Origin: Symbiodinium natans
Taxonomy: Eukaryota; Sar; Dinophyceae; Suessiales; Symbiodiniaceae
DNA: 64,000 bases
Direction of reading: 5' to 3'
NCBI GenBank assembly: GCA_905221605.1
Contig: CAJNDS010000191.1
Coordinates: 62,001-126,000 of the forward strand
How positions within the stretch are numbered: position 1 is the first letter of the stretch; each line of letters begins with the position of its first letter. Positions 44,976-55,965 of the stretch are shown one piece after another. The notes beneath the pieces were generated by a model. The model had not been told where the DNA came from, did no database searches, and worked only from the letters and a program-made list of their open reading frames with translations. The position numbers and the translations under genes were made by a program.

Positions 44976-45147
44976 AGTTTAGGGTTTAGGGTTAGGGTTT
45001 AGGGTTAGGGTTTAGGGTTTAGGGTTAGGGTTTAGGGTTTAGGGTTTAGGGTTTAGGGTTTAGGGTTTAGGGTTTAGGGTTTAGGGTTTAGGGTTTAGGG
45101 TTTAGGGTTTAGGGTTTAGGGTTTAGGGTTTAGGGTGTAGGGTTTAG
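44976..45147. repeat. Longest interstitial (TTTAGGG)n array of the window
   Basis: About 170 bp, mainly perfect 7-mers with some GTTAGGG units at the left end. Intronic with respect to the membrane protein gene. Confidence 0.95.
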
Positions 45148-45267
45148 TGCTTGATGTCTGTGCCTAAGCTTTAAACTGCCTGGGCTTTAGATGGGCAGGA
45201 AGACACAAAGAGAGAAGAAAACCATCTTTCTTTCCGGTTCGAGATACTCCGCAGAGGACCCACTGAC

Positions 45268-45516
45268 CTATGAGCCAGTTCTCTCCGCCCAACCACCACA
45301 CGAAGGCCAACGCACAAAAACCGGATGACATTGTCCACCTTGGCAGCCCAGTAACCATGTTTTTATACCAAAAAAAGGGAAAAGGGTACCACGGGGGGTA
45401 CCAAGCCACCATAGGATGGCTGCCGTTTCCACGCCGTTGATCTCCGCCCACAGGCGCCCGCGAAAGGCATCAAGCTGCGTGAAGAGCCGCTGGGAGGAGT
45501 CATCGCCCATGCACTG
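45268..45516 (-). CDS. Two exons of membrane protein joined by excision of a 71-nt introner
   Basis: Exon 45516-45410 (acceptor AAAGCGAG/TTTCAG|CAGTGC) encodes QCMGDDSSQRLFTQLDAFRG then RLWAEINGVETAAIL. Exon 45338-45268 continues WWTMSSGFCALAFVWWLGGE then NWLI after removal of 45409-45339, ending at a likely donor CATAG|GTCAGT. Only this exact excision, with donor CTATG|GTGG, gives the continuous soluble-to-membrane-helix reading. Confidence 0.55.
   Translation of the reverse strand, partial: QCMGDDSSQRLFTQLDAFRGRLWAEINGVETAAILWWLGTPRGTLFPFFGIKTWLLGCQGGQCHPVFVRWPSCGGWAERTGS
45339..45409 (-). mobile_element. Introner: 71-nt intron equal to element plus one target duplication
   Basis: On the minus strand the intron is GTGG + CTTGGTACC...CTGGGCTGCCAAG, and the next exon starts with the second GTGG. 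The termini CTTGGTA / TGCCAAG are inverted repeats of the same family as the element at 43276. The donor GT is in the left target copy and the acceptor AG is the element terminus. Confidence 0.6.
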
Positions 45517-45554
45517 CTGAAAGCGAGCCTGCCAGCGATTTCATTGCAATACAC

Positions 45555-45615
45555 ACACACACATCTATATATATATATATGTATACATATATGTATATAT
45601 ATATATATATATTGC
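45555..45615. repeat. CA and TA microsatellites
   Basis: (CA)n then (TA)n interrupted by TGTATACATATATG. Confidence 0.9.
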
Positions 45616-46597
45616 AATCATGAAGCAGGCTCACAGACATTCGCCCCATACAGTGAGGCGAGCATGCTGAGGGCTCACTTAGAGCTCGGCGCCTGGATCC
45701 TGGCGGATCTCGCTTCCGCCTCGCCCTGCTCGGTGCTCGGGGCCATGTTTGCCGCAGAGCGCTCGAACTAAACTTTGGGCTCACGCTTGGCTCAGGTCCT
45801 AAGGACGCCTGCAGGTGGAGCCGATAAGCGTGATGCCGCAGAGGCATCGCGGAGATCAGATCGTACAAATCGTGGCATCGAAGCCGCAAATCCAAGCCCT
45901 AAACCTCAAGCCCCCTTGCCCCGCACAAAAACAAGCCCTTGAACCCTACACTCATTAACCCAGTGTTACCACGTGGAGCTCGAATAGGCTGGTGCCTTGA
46001 AAGCCTTGAACAGCTTGTTAAAGTCTTAAAGAAGATCCTCATCATCAGAGGAAGTGGGGGAGGAAGTGGGGGAAGTAGAAAACACGTTTGCGCACTGCGC
46101 ACCCCAAGGAGCTAACGAGCCAAATGACTTGATGGTTTGCGGTGAAGGCTTCGTACGCACACGATAAGGCACCTAGGGATTATGGTTGGGGGCTTAGGGT
46201 TTTTGGTTTTTAGGGGTTTTAGGATGCAGAGTGCAAGACTCTCAAGGGCTGCCAGGTAGCCTTGAACCCTACCAACAAAAATCCCCCCCCCCCCCCACCC
46301 CCCTCTAAATCCTACACCCAAAGCGCTAACACCTAGGATCACGGGACCCTGACCTCTAAAACAATAATCCATGCTCCGAGGTAGCTCTAACCCTTGGATT
46401 TTATAAGGGGAGTGAGTGCTGTCCCAATACGTTACCGACTCAGCACCTAAGTATTAGTTTTCAAGCATGGGTCCCGAGTCTCAGCAATAAGCCCCCCAAC
46501 CCTGTAGATAAACTGACCCTAAACCCTAAACCCTAAACCCCAAACCCTGTAGATTGACTGAGACCTTGAACCTGAAGATGCTCTGAAAACTGTGGGT

Positions 46598-46768
46598 TTA
46601 GGATCTCGGCTGCAAGGCCAAACTCCCCACAACCGGCCTTTGGTCTTGGCAAGCCTTGGTGGTTGAGGGGGGTGAGGGGTTTAGGGGGGGTTGGGGGGGG
46701 GGGGGGGGGGGGGGGGGCGGGGGGGGGGGGCGGAATGGGGGGGTGGTGGTGGGGGGGGGGGGTGGGGT

Positions 46769-46803
<35 letters not shown>

Positions 46804-46831
46804 TCAGGCTGACATAGGCAGCCCTTACCAC
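46598..46831. repeat. 120-bp G-rich tract
   Basis: From 46685 to 46801 the plus strand is almost pure G with scattered T, C and one AAT. The matching poly-proline reading frame on the minus strand is an artefact. Confidence 0.95.
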
Positions 46832-47479
46832 TTCAAGTGGAAAACCCTAGACTATTCACTTGTGAATAGAGCGGCGCCCCTGTATTCCATGGAGAGTTCG
46901 GTTTTGATGGCTTAGGATCTCACAGGCTCAAAGCCCTGGCGGTCTGGTGCCTACACAGCCGGCGAAACCGTAAAAAACCTAAGCCGTAATCCCTACATGA
47001 TGCTCTAGGATTCCAGTGGCAAGAAACGAGACTGTGTTGGAGACATGGGCATTTGCCAAACATAGGGGCAATAATAACATCGTTCAGCATACGAAAAGCC
47101 TAAGGAACACCCAAAATAGCTACCGCACAAAGGGTAACAGCGTGTCAGAACGTTCATGCCAGGCAGCAGCTTGCGGTTTGGCCCACTGGCATCCGGGGAA
47201 CCCCTTGATGAATAGAGCCGAGTTACCTAAGGACAACTAGGGTACAGCTGGGTAGGTGGAGCCTCAGTCACGTACCTTCCCTATGCCGAACCTTAAACCC
47301 GACATTTACCCAAGCCTGATTCACGCAAAAAACTGCAATTAGGTCAACCTCAGACTCCGGCTCGTCGAAAGAATGGAAGCTCTCTTCTTTCCGACCTTTG
47401 TCCGCCAGCGACCTCGCATGTCACAAAAAGGTGCAGCGATGTCGGCAACAGACCATATAGCAAAGATAAGGGAGCAAGA

Positions 47480-47482
47480 CAC

Positions 47483-47521
<39 letters not shown>

Positions 47522-47536
47522 GAGAGAGAGAGAGAA
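47480..47536. repeat. (GA)n microsatellite
   Basis: About 28 GA units with one GCGA interruption. A longer impure GA tract is at 50526-50590. Confidence 0.95.
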
Positions 47537-48448
47537 AGCAGGAGTGTGCGAGCTAGCGTGCTAGAGGCTCCATGGGTGACAGAACGGAGTTTTGCGGGGT
47601 CGTAATGAAAGATGAAGAGACAGGGAATGATGGACCGATAGCTTAGTGGATGACTGGACAAACAAATGGAGGTTAGAGAGACAGCTGCATGAACTCTCGC
47701 TGTCGTTCCTTCATGTTCGGGCCTGCAGCTACCGTTTTAAAGCCCGCAACTGTTGGATCCCGAACTCCCCCAAAGCCGTGAAGGTTCGGTTGGGCTAGCG
47801 GTACCACAGTAGGTAAGTTGAATTCTCGTGCCTCCTGAATCTAAGTACCCAAACCCTAAACCCTAGACCCTAAATGTTTAGAGCTTGGGGTTTAATTAGG
47901 GGACCTCCTCTCTAGACTCCAGACCCTAAACCGCCCATGTTTAGGGAGCCAACTTGGCCGTCCACAGCGACGGCAGGACCCGCCTCTCCTCGCGAAGCTT
48001 TGCTGGTCCATTGGGGCAAAAGCAAAATACGTGTCCGTGCAACTTTAGTTCAAAACCATGGTCGATGTAATGTAGAGGCCTATTGCAGATATTGAAGTAG
48101 ATCGAGTACTACGGGTAGTTTCTTCCATGAGGATCACCAAGGCATGACCAAGGAATAAAACATGGATGAGTATTTGGGCTCTTGTATTCCCCTCTCGTGA
48201 TTGCCATAGAAATTTCTGCCTTGAGGCTTGGGATCTCCTCAACCTCTCAACCCTGACGCCCAAGATACGAACGACTATCCAAATCCCCGCCCCTACAGCC
48301 CTAAGCGCCCTGAAATTTACTGAGGCTTTGCAGGGCTTAGCCCTCAACCTTCATATACATAACCGAAGGTCTTTAACCATACAAAGATATATGTCTGCAA
48401 ACGTGTAAGACCCTCATGCACCGGCTTCATTCTCCTAAGTCAAGTCAC

Positions 48449-48475
48449 CCTCCTCCCCCCCCCCCCCCCCCCCCG
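48449..48475. repeat. Poly-C tract
   Basis: Run of about 20 C after CCTCCTC. Confidence 0.95.
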
Positions 48476-48660
48476 TTGCAAAGCTTCAAGGCTTCCTCCA
48501 GGGGCCTCCTTTCGGGGCCGTTTGAAGCTTCCTTTCAGGAAGTCTCCCTTTAGGTGCATGTGCTCGGGGCTCCCTTTCTCGGTTGCCCAAAAAGGCCGGC
48601 GGTTAAGCCATCAAAGGACTCTAAAGGGGCCTCCTTGAGGGGCTTCCTTGCGGTGCCCAC

Positions 48661-48777
48661 TACTTGGAGGTTCAGGGGTAGCGATGAGCTAGGTTGTAAG
48701 TGCTCTAAGTGGGGCTATATGTATAATTACCATACTTATAACCCTGCTTATAACTACCCATGAACCTCCAAGTAAGG
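48661..48777. mobile_element. Palindromic MITE-like element, copy B
   Basis: Begins TACTTGGAGGTTCAGGGGTA and ends in the complement CCCATGAACCTCCAAGTA; internal TTATAAC arms. Same family as 1659-1768 but full length at both ends. Confidence 0.65.
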
Positions 48778-49059
48778 GCCCTCCTCTGGGGGCCTCTTTC
48801 AGTGCAAAGTGGCGTTAAAGCGTGGTTGGGTTGCTTCCTGGTGCCTCTTGGGTGAATGTGTGATTGTTTTGCGTATTTCCGTGTCTGGGCTCAATTTGTT
48901 CTCTTGTCAGATGCCGCACCCTAATTGTTTAAACCCTAACCCCGAAACCCTCTAATTACAAGGCAGCCGCATGTCCTCCAGCGGATCTGAGCGCAAGAGC
49001 AGAGGGGAGGCGGTCAAGTCCGTGATTGGGGGGTTTCCAGAATCCGTGGAGTTCAGGGT

Positions 49060-49310
49060 TCAGGGTTTTGGGCCTCCTACAACAAGAGTCCGAATACTTT
49101 GGGGTATACAAAGGTACTACGAAGTTTTGGGAGCCTCTTCACATTTTCGGGTATACAAGGGTACCACCGTACCAAAAAAACTAGGGAACTCATTTTGGGG
49201 TTCCTATAATATGAGAAGGGTTAGAGTATGTTGGGGTAGGTGCCACGAACATTTGGGGGCATGGGTACCTTTGTCATGTGGTGTCACAATATAACAGGAA
49301 CCCTCAAAGG
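49060..49310. repeat. Internally repeated AT-rich segment
   Basis: Related stretches such as CTTTGGGGTATACAAAGGTAC and TTTTCGGGTATACAAGGGTAC recur about every 60-65 bp. No gene. Confidence 0.5.
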
Positions 49311-52060
49311 GACTACAAATGAGAGAAATCTCGACCTCCCAAAGCCAGAACCTTAAAAACTGCAATGCAAGCATCGATCGCGTAAGCCCAGGAAGCTGCT
49401 GGCATTTGCCAACCCCAGAACAGCGAGAGACCACACGAGCCCAAAGTCCAAAAAAGATGACGGTTTACATTTCGGCGGCCGAAAAGGACCAAAAGTGGCC
49501 ATAGTTTCGCAGTTCAAGAGCGTGGTTCCCGCGATCAGGCCGTCTTACTCTCGAAATTGGAACCCCAGACTGCTGACGCCCTGTTTGGGGAATGAACGCT
49601 TCTGCAGTACCCATGTACGGAGCATTGCGAAATCTCACGCCGGCATCCTCGACCTCCCTGAATCAACTCGACCGGAAGACGGATGCTGGGCGGGAGGCTC
49701 TTCTTCAGGCTCCCAGAGGACTGCTGAAGCTTGACCTCTTGATTGACTCAGTCGTGCCAGAGTCCGAAGGCTTTCCTTTGTAAAATAGGGGGAGACATGG
49801 CGAGCTCTACAAGAAATGGCCACTGTTTCAAGCAAAAAACACGAAGCCTGACGTCTACGTGCCCCAAAAAAGGACCAATATTCAGAGAACAGGAGGGTTT
49901 CGGGGGTCAGGATGCCTTGAGGTTGGCAGGCAAAGGAGAAGTATTCGTTTTGCAGAGGTATTTGATTGAAAACGATGAACCCAGGACCACAGCCAGTATG
50001 TCAGGCTTGAAATGCAAGACGCCTATGTCTAAGGTCCTTGACAGACAGACATGCGCTCTCTATCCCTCTTAATTTAAACAAAGCACTTCAAGACAGTCTC
50101 CTGTCTGACACCCTAAACCCTAAACCCTGAACGATGCACGCAGACGTCCGAGTCCCAGGCCGTACTTTCCACTGGCCCCGTTGCTGCCGCATCTATCTGA
50201 GCCTATTCGAGATATTCAGTCAAGGAAACACCGGTTTTAGGAAGTTTTGGGTTTAGGGTTTAGGGTTTAGGGTTTAGGAAGTTTTCGGTTGAGGGATGGG
50301 GTCAGCTTTATCCTCTGCGCGAACTCCGCCCAAAGCCTGTGATGCTCTCAAGTCATATAGCGATGCCATGTTGATCATGGGGCACTGTGGGGTTCCTATG
50401 AGAGTACACCGCAAATACATACATACATGGATACAAACAAAACAAACATATAATATGCATATACATATCGCGCTTTCTCTCTCTTTATTTTTCTGTATAT
50501 ATCTCTGTAGAATTAGAGTTAGAGTTTGAGAGAGAAAGACAGAGAGAGAAAGAGAGAGAGAGAGAGGAGAGAGACAGAGCGAGTGAGACAGACTTTGAGA
50601 GCGCAAGAAGGAAAGAGAGTCAACGAGAGTTGATGAGCACCAAAACCCACCGCAATTGAGATCAACTCCCACTTGTTTTGGGGATTTCCCAAAATGCCCC
50701 ACACCACACCACACCACCCCCCCCCCCCAACAAAAAACAATGATAAGTACATGCAGAAAAATAACAATGACAAAACAAATTGGAACACACATAATAAATA
50801 AAAGGGCCACCATAGACCCGAAACACTAGACACCCTATGACCCAAGCTTGCAGCAAACAAAAAAAACGGCCCAGAGGTAAAGCCGACCGGAAGTTGGAGT
50901 CTAGACCCCCAAAGGCGCCCCTGATGAACCCCACCAGTAACACCCTTCACGCCCCAAAAAACCCTTAAAACCCTGCAAACGTCCAACCCAACACTCCCAA
51001 GAGCCACTGAAACCACATCTTTCGGTTTCAGATCGTTTCTCGGGACTTTGGGGACTTTCCGGCTTCTGGGGTGTTGGCGGGGTCCTTGGGCATAGAGCTT
51101 CGACCCAAGGCCCTAAACCCCTAGACCGAACCCGAAGGCCCCAGAAACCGCACTGCATATGTGCTTAAGGTTGAGGGACTCAACAGAACTCGTAGAACCC
51201 TAACAAAAAAAGCCCTAAACCCGCCTACACCCCGAACCCAAAAACCCAAAACCCTCAACCCTAAACTTCACCTAGACGTCAAAACTCCACGCTTGCCAGG
51301 GCCCCGCACCACGGAGCGAGAATCTCCCGGAACCACCTTCGGATGTGCCACCGTCGCGGCCATATCCTGCGGGGGCGTTTCGGGTTTAGGGCTTCAAGGT
51401 TTGGAGGGTTTGAAGGGTTTAGGCTGTAGGGTTTAGTATTAGGGTTTAGGGTTTAGGGGAGGGTTTGGAGGGTTTGGAGGGTACGGAGGGTGTAGGGTTT
51501 AGATGCCGTGGGACCACACACAGAAAAATCCAAGCAATCTATAGCCCATTCTGGCTAGGGGCACTTAGGGTGGGGGGGGGGGGGTGTTGTAGGATGCCGG
51601 CTTAACCCGATAAGAGTTTGGGATTCAGGGTCTCGCGGCAAATGTTAACAACCTTGAGGCCGCAATCCCACAAAAGTACATGAACCCTGCCCCTAAACCC
51701 TAAATCCCAGTGTAACCCTTAACCCTAAACCCTAAACCCTGTACCCTAAACCCTAAGTCGTAAATCCCAAATTTGAAACCAACCTTAGACTCCACAACCT
51801 GAAAGTCCGGACTCCCAAAAGCCTCACGGCGGCCCCCCTCAACCCCCCAGGCTTGCAAGCTTGAAGGTTTGGGTGCCGCAAAAACCCTAAAACCCCAAAA
51901 CTTACCCTAAACCCTCCCACCCCAAAATCCCTCAACAAAAACCTGCATCCTTGTTGCATTTTCATTTTTAGGGGCCGCTCTGTTGGGCCTGGGGCTAGAG
52001 CTCTCCTTCGTCTGACCCAACGCAGCTGAGCTCGCCCCCCCAAGCGACCAAGGTTTAGGG
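49311..52060. other. No gene supported
   Basis: Open frames at 49495-50072 (plus) and 50274-51158 (minus) lack splice sites and family resemblance; the long minus frame crosses the GA tract. Small TTTAGGG/CCCTAAA clusters lie at 50245-50280, 51425-51460 and 51715-51760. Confidence 0.4.
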
Positions 52061-52317
52061 TTCTACACTCCCACCCTAAACCCTAAACCCGAAACCCTAA
52101 ACCCTAAAGCTCTATACCCCTTCTTGGGTTCTCTATAACGAGGGGTTGAAAGGAGACTATAGGTATTTGAGTTTCTGCAACCTCCACTCGGTGCCGTATT
52201 TTAAGGATCAGACTCTGAGGTGCTGTAAGGGGTTTACAAGAATAAGGGACCCCCAATATAGACTCCCAAATAGTGGATCCCCTTATACAACGGGAACTCA
52301 CTACGGTCCCCCCCCCG

Positions 52318-52366
52318 AGACCCTAAACCCTAAACCCTAAACCCTAAACCCTAAACCCTAAACCCC
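52318..52366. repeat. Interstitial (CCCTAAA)n abutting an exon
   Basis: Six units ending at the predicted donor CATGGGG|GTTTAGGG of the minus-strand exon 52364-52489. Confidence 0.9.
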
Positions 52367-52489
52367 CATGGAAGAAGTCTGGATTTCCAGGATCCTGGTG
52401 CGCTTCGTCCACTTCCAGCGCGATGCTGATGGTGTCAGTGATCTCGGCACATGGAGCATCCACGGGATGCCCACAGGAAACGGGGACAT
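52364..52489 (-). CDS. Probable exon, beta-strand segment (MATH-like gene)
   Basis: Acceptor TATTTCAAG|ATGTCC opens VPVSCGHPVDAPCAEITDTI then SIALEVDEAHQDPGNPDFFH. The ITDTISIALEVDEAH run looks like the last strands of a MATH/TRAF-type beta sandwich. It is downstream of the exons at 54.9 and 54.4 kb, in the expected order. The donor lies within the telomere-like repeat. Confidence 0.5.
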
Positions 52490-52545
52490 CTTGAAATAGA
52501 ATGGGTGCGGCTTCAGAGGCTGTTAGGCATGACTCCGGTCAGCTG

Positions 52546-52645
52546 AACCCTAAACCCTAAACCCTAAACCCTAAACCCTAAACCCTAAACCCTAAACCCT
52601 AAACCCTAAACCCTGAACCCTAAACACTAAACCCTAGACCCTAAC
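52546..52645. repeat. Interstitial (CCCTAAA)n
   Basis: About twelve units with single-base variants at the right end; intronic between the exons at 53.3-53.5 and 52.4 kb. Confidence 0.95.
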
Positions 52646-53109
52646 TTTGACCTGCTCTCGGCGGTTGCTGTGATATATATCTCTCTCGGGAGCGACACGG
52701 CGTGATATGCACCAAGCAACTCGAGCGAAGACCGCCGAACTTAGATCCAATGGCAGCCCAAAAACATGTGCAATGTTCCAATGAAGATGGCACCTTCCGT
52801 CTCCCAATCCCAAAGCTGCAGAACCTAAACCCTTTTAGCACTTGAGCCCACGAACCCGCCCTAACCCCAAAGGCCCCACATCCGCCTGCTCGACGCCAGC
52901 CTCAAACCTGCAGAAGTTCGTGCGCCCAAAAGCGCCTGCCACCTGGTCCCAGGCCAAGACGGCTGCCGTGACTCTTGGTCTAGGGCTTAGGGTTTAGGAT
53001 CAAATCTTAACCTTTCAAATTTCAAATAGGTGACAGTGCGAGTGGGAAGATCACTCTGACGGGTGGATGCGCAGACACAGCCATGATATTTCAGAGGGAC
53101 ACCTGTTCA

Positions 53110-53320
53110 ACATACCTGGGGGTTTAGGGTTTAGGGTTTAGGGTTTAGGGTCTGCATCGAGAATGTCGAAGCGGTACTCCCACAAACAAACTCATGACGT
53201 GACAACCAACCAGGGCAAGTTAGGTCACATTGAGGGGTCAGTTTAGGGTTTAGGGTTTAGGGTTTAGGGTTTAGGGTTTAGGGTTTAGGGTTTAGGGTTT
53301 AGGGTTTAGGGTTTAGGGTC
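53110..53320. repeat. Two (TTTAGGG)n arrays
   Basis: At 53113-53150 and 53240-53319. The second abuts the 3' end of the exon at 53321-53523. Confidence 0.95.
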
Positions 53321-53523
53321 GCGCCTAAAATCACGAAGAGTGCTGAGAAGACAGCTCTGAAAGCGGCTGTCGCCGCCGCTGGAGGTTTCAGGGGTGTTGG
53401 TGTTCGCATCTGCGTTGTCTTTGGCTTCCTTACCGGACTGCGTGCTTCCCTTCTTTGTTTTTTGGAAGGCCGGGAAATTGAATTCCAAGAGTGGGCCAGT
53501 GTGGTTGAGGGAGACCATGGCTG
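53321..53523 (-). CDS. Probable exon with Asn/Thr-rich linker
   Basis: Acceptor GCTTTCAG|CCATGG opens MVSLNHTGPLLEFNFPAFQK then TKKGSTQSGKEAKDNADANT and SRFQSCLLSTLRDFRR. A hydrophobic strand region is followed by a polar, probably disordered linker. The exon runs to a telomere-like repeat; GCGC|GACCC would be a GA donor, so the 3' end is uncertain. Confidence 0.45.
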
Positions 53524-54299
53524 AAAGCATCATGAAGGGGTGAGTCCCTTGCCATCCACATCTGAACTGAACACCTCTGACTCAAACCCCAAGGGCAGCC
53601 TCATGACGTAACTGATGTAACCTGAAAGGACTAGATGCTCCGATGACTCTGACCACAGAGAAGGAAAGGCCCCCAGGGCCCCGACAGGTGGGCGGCCGCA
53701 GCCCCCCGAAAAACGGGACGCAAACCCCCAGATGCGGGCCAACGCACCTCTTACCTTTTTTGCTTCTTTTTAAGGCTGCACATGTCCAAGGCATGAGAAA
53801 GGGTACCCTTGAACATGGGGGGTGGGGGGGGGACGGTTAAACTGGCGGAAGCTGGCAGCTCTGCCTCAAAGGAGTGATTTGCGTCGCGCTTCTGGTCACC
53901 CACCTGTGCCGAGCATCGCGCAAGCTCTATAAAACTTGAATCCTTCTCCAGGAGCCCAGCCGAGGCCGAATATGGTCTAACATCTGTTGATTCTTTCTTT
54001 GGTGTGGGTGGGGGGAGGGGGCAGTTCAGGAGCCCTGCAACTCGTCAAGGGAAATCGAGGCTTTCGGGTTCAAGAGCGTGGGGCGGTGGGGGGGGGGCCA
54101 GCACCCTCAACCCCTTTTGCCCTAAACACCCACAATACAACGTTGATTGGAGGGCACAACATGGCCCACCACCCTGCATTTCCTGTTTGAGACGCCTTCT
54201 ACCCCAAACCTTATGGCTCCAAAGTCCTCTGCCATCACTTCTATCGTGAAAAATGCAGGTATCACGAGGCTTAAGTGGTGGCATCTCGAAGATTGCTCC

Positions 54300-54359
54300 G
54301 AGGGCCCAGCAAAGAGGTTGCAGCGCAGTGTCGCGCCGGCGGGAGCATACAAATAGAGC
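54300..54359 (-). CDS. Probable exon, MATH-like domain continuation
   Basis: Acceptor CAGAGCAG|GCTCTATTTG continues the phase of the exon at 54930-54987 and reads LYLYAPAGATLRCNLFAGPS. Together the join gives GFCSLYLYAPAGATLRC, the pattern of two adjacent beta strands. 3' end approximate. Confidence 0.5.
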
Positions 54360-54754
54360 CTGCTCTGCGCTTCCAGGTTAACGGCTAACTGAAGCAGCTT
54401 GAAACCGAAAAGCAACGAAAACTGGTTCAAAGAATCCTGCCTGAAAATCATGTAGGGCCCCCTCTAATTTTGCTTAGAAACGGTATCTTGGGTAGCTTTT
54501 TTCTATTATAAGTAGGGGACACTAGTCATAGTCTAAAGGGCAATTTTGCATACTAGATATACTGAGGCTCACAAACGAAACGTACTCACCAAGAGAACGC
54601 ATATTGTATGCAGCAATGAAATACAAGATTGATAATAAGATGACGACTTTATTTGAACAAGATAGTTCCCCATACGACTACTACTAACGAATCATAATAA
54701 TCTAAACAATGACCATAAACTACGGGCAACAGCTTTGGCTTGGTGGCCCAGCAA

Positions 54755-54842
54755 CCTTCTTATAACAAGGATACCCTTTCTTGTCATTGTGTTGGTTGCT
54801 TTATAAGGGAACCTCAAACCAAAAGTGGGTAGAGGGTACCAC
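54755..54842. mobile_element. CTTGGTAGCCCAG-family element, copy C (truncated)
   Basis: Left terminus CTTGGTGGCCCAG, interior ACCCTTTCTTG and GTTGCTTTATAAGGGAACCTC. The right terminus is missing: the element is cut at about 54842, where (CCCTAAA)n begins. Confidence 0.6.
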
Positions 54843-54888
54843 CCTAAACCCTAAACCCTAAACCCTAAACCCTAAACCCTAAATCCTA
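54842..54888. repeat. Interstitial (CCCTAAA)n
   Basis: About seven units directly joined to the broken end of the inverted-repeat element. Confidence 0.95.
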
Positions 54889-54929
54889 AAGATAGCAAGC
54901 TAAAGTTCAATCGAATCTCAGGGCGATGC

Positions 54930-54987
54930 GAGCAGAACCCGTCGGTGGCGCCGTTGTAGCCGCAGGGATAGAAGATGAGCTGCATGC
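54930..54987 (-). CDS. Probable exon, MATH/TRAF-like domain
   Basis: Acceptor CCGCGAG|GCATGC and GC donor TTCTGCTC|GCATCG enclose 18 codons, MQLIFYPCGYNGATDGFC. The pattern of a Phe-Tyr-Pro strand followed by a Gly-rich turn is typical of MATH-type domains, which bind peptides or partners. Assignment rests on pattern only. Confidence 0.5.
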
Positions 54988-55257
54988 CTCGCGGGGGTGA
55001 GGGCTTAGGGTTTAGGGTTTCGGGTTTAGGGTTTCAAGTTTCGATCGGCAGTTGAGTCTTGAGCAAGGTTGAGAGGTTGAGGGCTCTGCGGCAGGGTTCA
55101 GCACCCCCTAAAAAACCTCGGAAAGCAATGGGCGCTAATGTTGGTTGATCCAAACCATAGAAGCAACCGAAGAAGCATGAAAAACCTAGTCAGTGGGAGA
55201 CTAGTTTCCCCAACCCGGCCCGGGCATAGATTTCATGGCGACAATCGACCTAAATCT

Positions 55258-55378
55258 GCCCTAAACCCCTAAACCCTAAACCCCTAAACCCCTAAACCCC
55301 TAAACCCCTAAACCCCTAAACCCCTAAACCCCTAAACCCCTAAACCCCTAAACCCCTAAACCCTGAACCCCTAAAGCC
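55258..55378. repeat. (CCCCTAAA)n, an 8-bp telomere variant
   Basis: About twelve units of the 8-mer CCCCTAAA, distinct from the 7-mer arrays elsewhere. Confidence 0.95.
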
Positions 55379-55459
55379 CGTGCTTCCGAAGAGAACGCCT
55401 TCGATACCTGCGGCGTTGAAGGCGGCGCTGCCTCAGTCAGACAAGGCTTTTAGGGTTTA

Positions 55460-55680
55460 GGGTTTAGGGTTCAGGGTTCAGGGCTAGGGGATATAAGGTT
55501 CAAAAAGATTGAGGGGGCACTTTGTAGGATTTTATAGGGAATAGGGTTTATAGGGCTTAGGGGTTTATAGGGGTCTACAAAGGTTCCAGGGTATAGAGTA
55601 TAGAGTGTTTAGGTTCTCAGGGTGTTCATGAGGGGTTCATGGGGGTTATTGGTTTAGGAGTTCATAGGGTCCGTAGAAGT
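55460..55680. repeat. Degenerate GGGTTTATAGGG tract
   Basis: TTTAGGG decays into GGGTTCATAGGG / GGGTTTATAGGG variants. Confidence 0.75.
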
Positions 55681-55879
55681 CTAGGCATTACTTCGTGCTC
55701 AGACGGCTGCTGGTAGCAAGGTGTGTGGGGTTTTGGTGGTTCGAGGTTGACAGGGGTCGCGAGGGTTTAGAGTTTAATGAGGGTTCAAGGTTTGGAGTCA
55801 TGGTAGGTTTACGGTTTCCCCTCTCCCCCCTGTGGTTCGTGCGGGTTTTTAGGGTTTGGGGTTTAGGCTGAGGTTTTTC

Positions 55880-55934
55880 TGTCCCCCCCCCCCTCCCTGG
55901 TACGTGGGGAGGCGGGGCAGGGGGGAGGGGGCAG

Positions 55935-55965
<31 letters not shown>

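Larger units (their letters stand above)
46100..48440. other. No gene supported
   Basis: Apart from the G tract, the (GA)n run and small CCCTAAA clusters (46516-46545, 47848-47872), this is unique DNA in which no exon with splice support was found. Confidence 0.4.

Noticed and set aside
46598-46831. Poly-proline / poly-glycine frames
   Set aside because: Homopolymer translation of the G tract.
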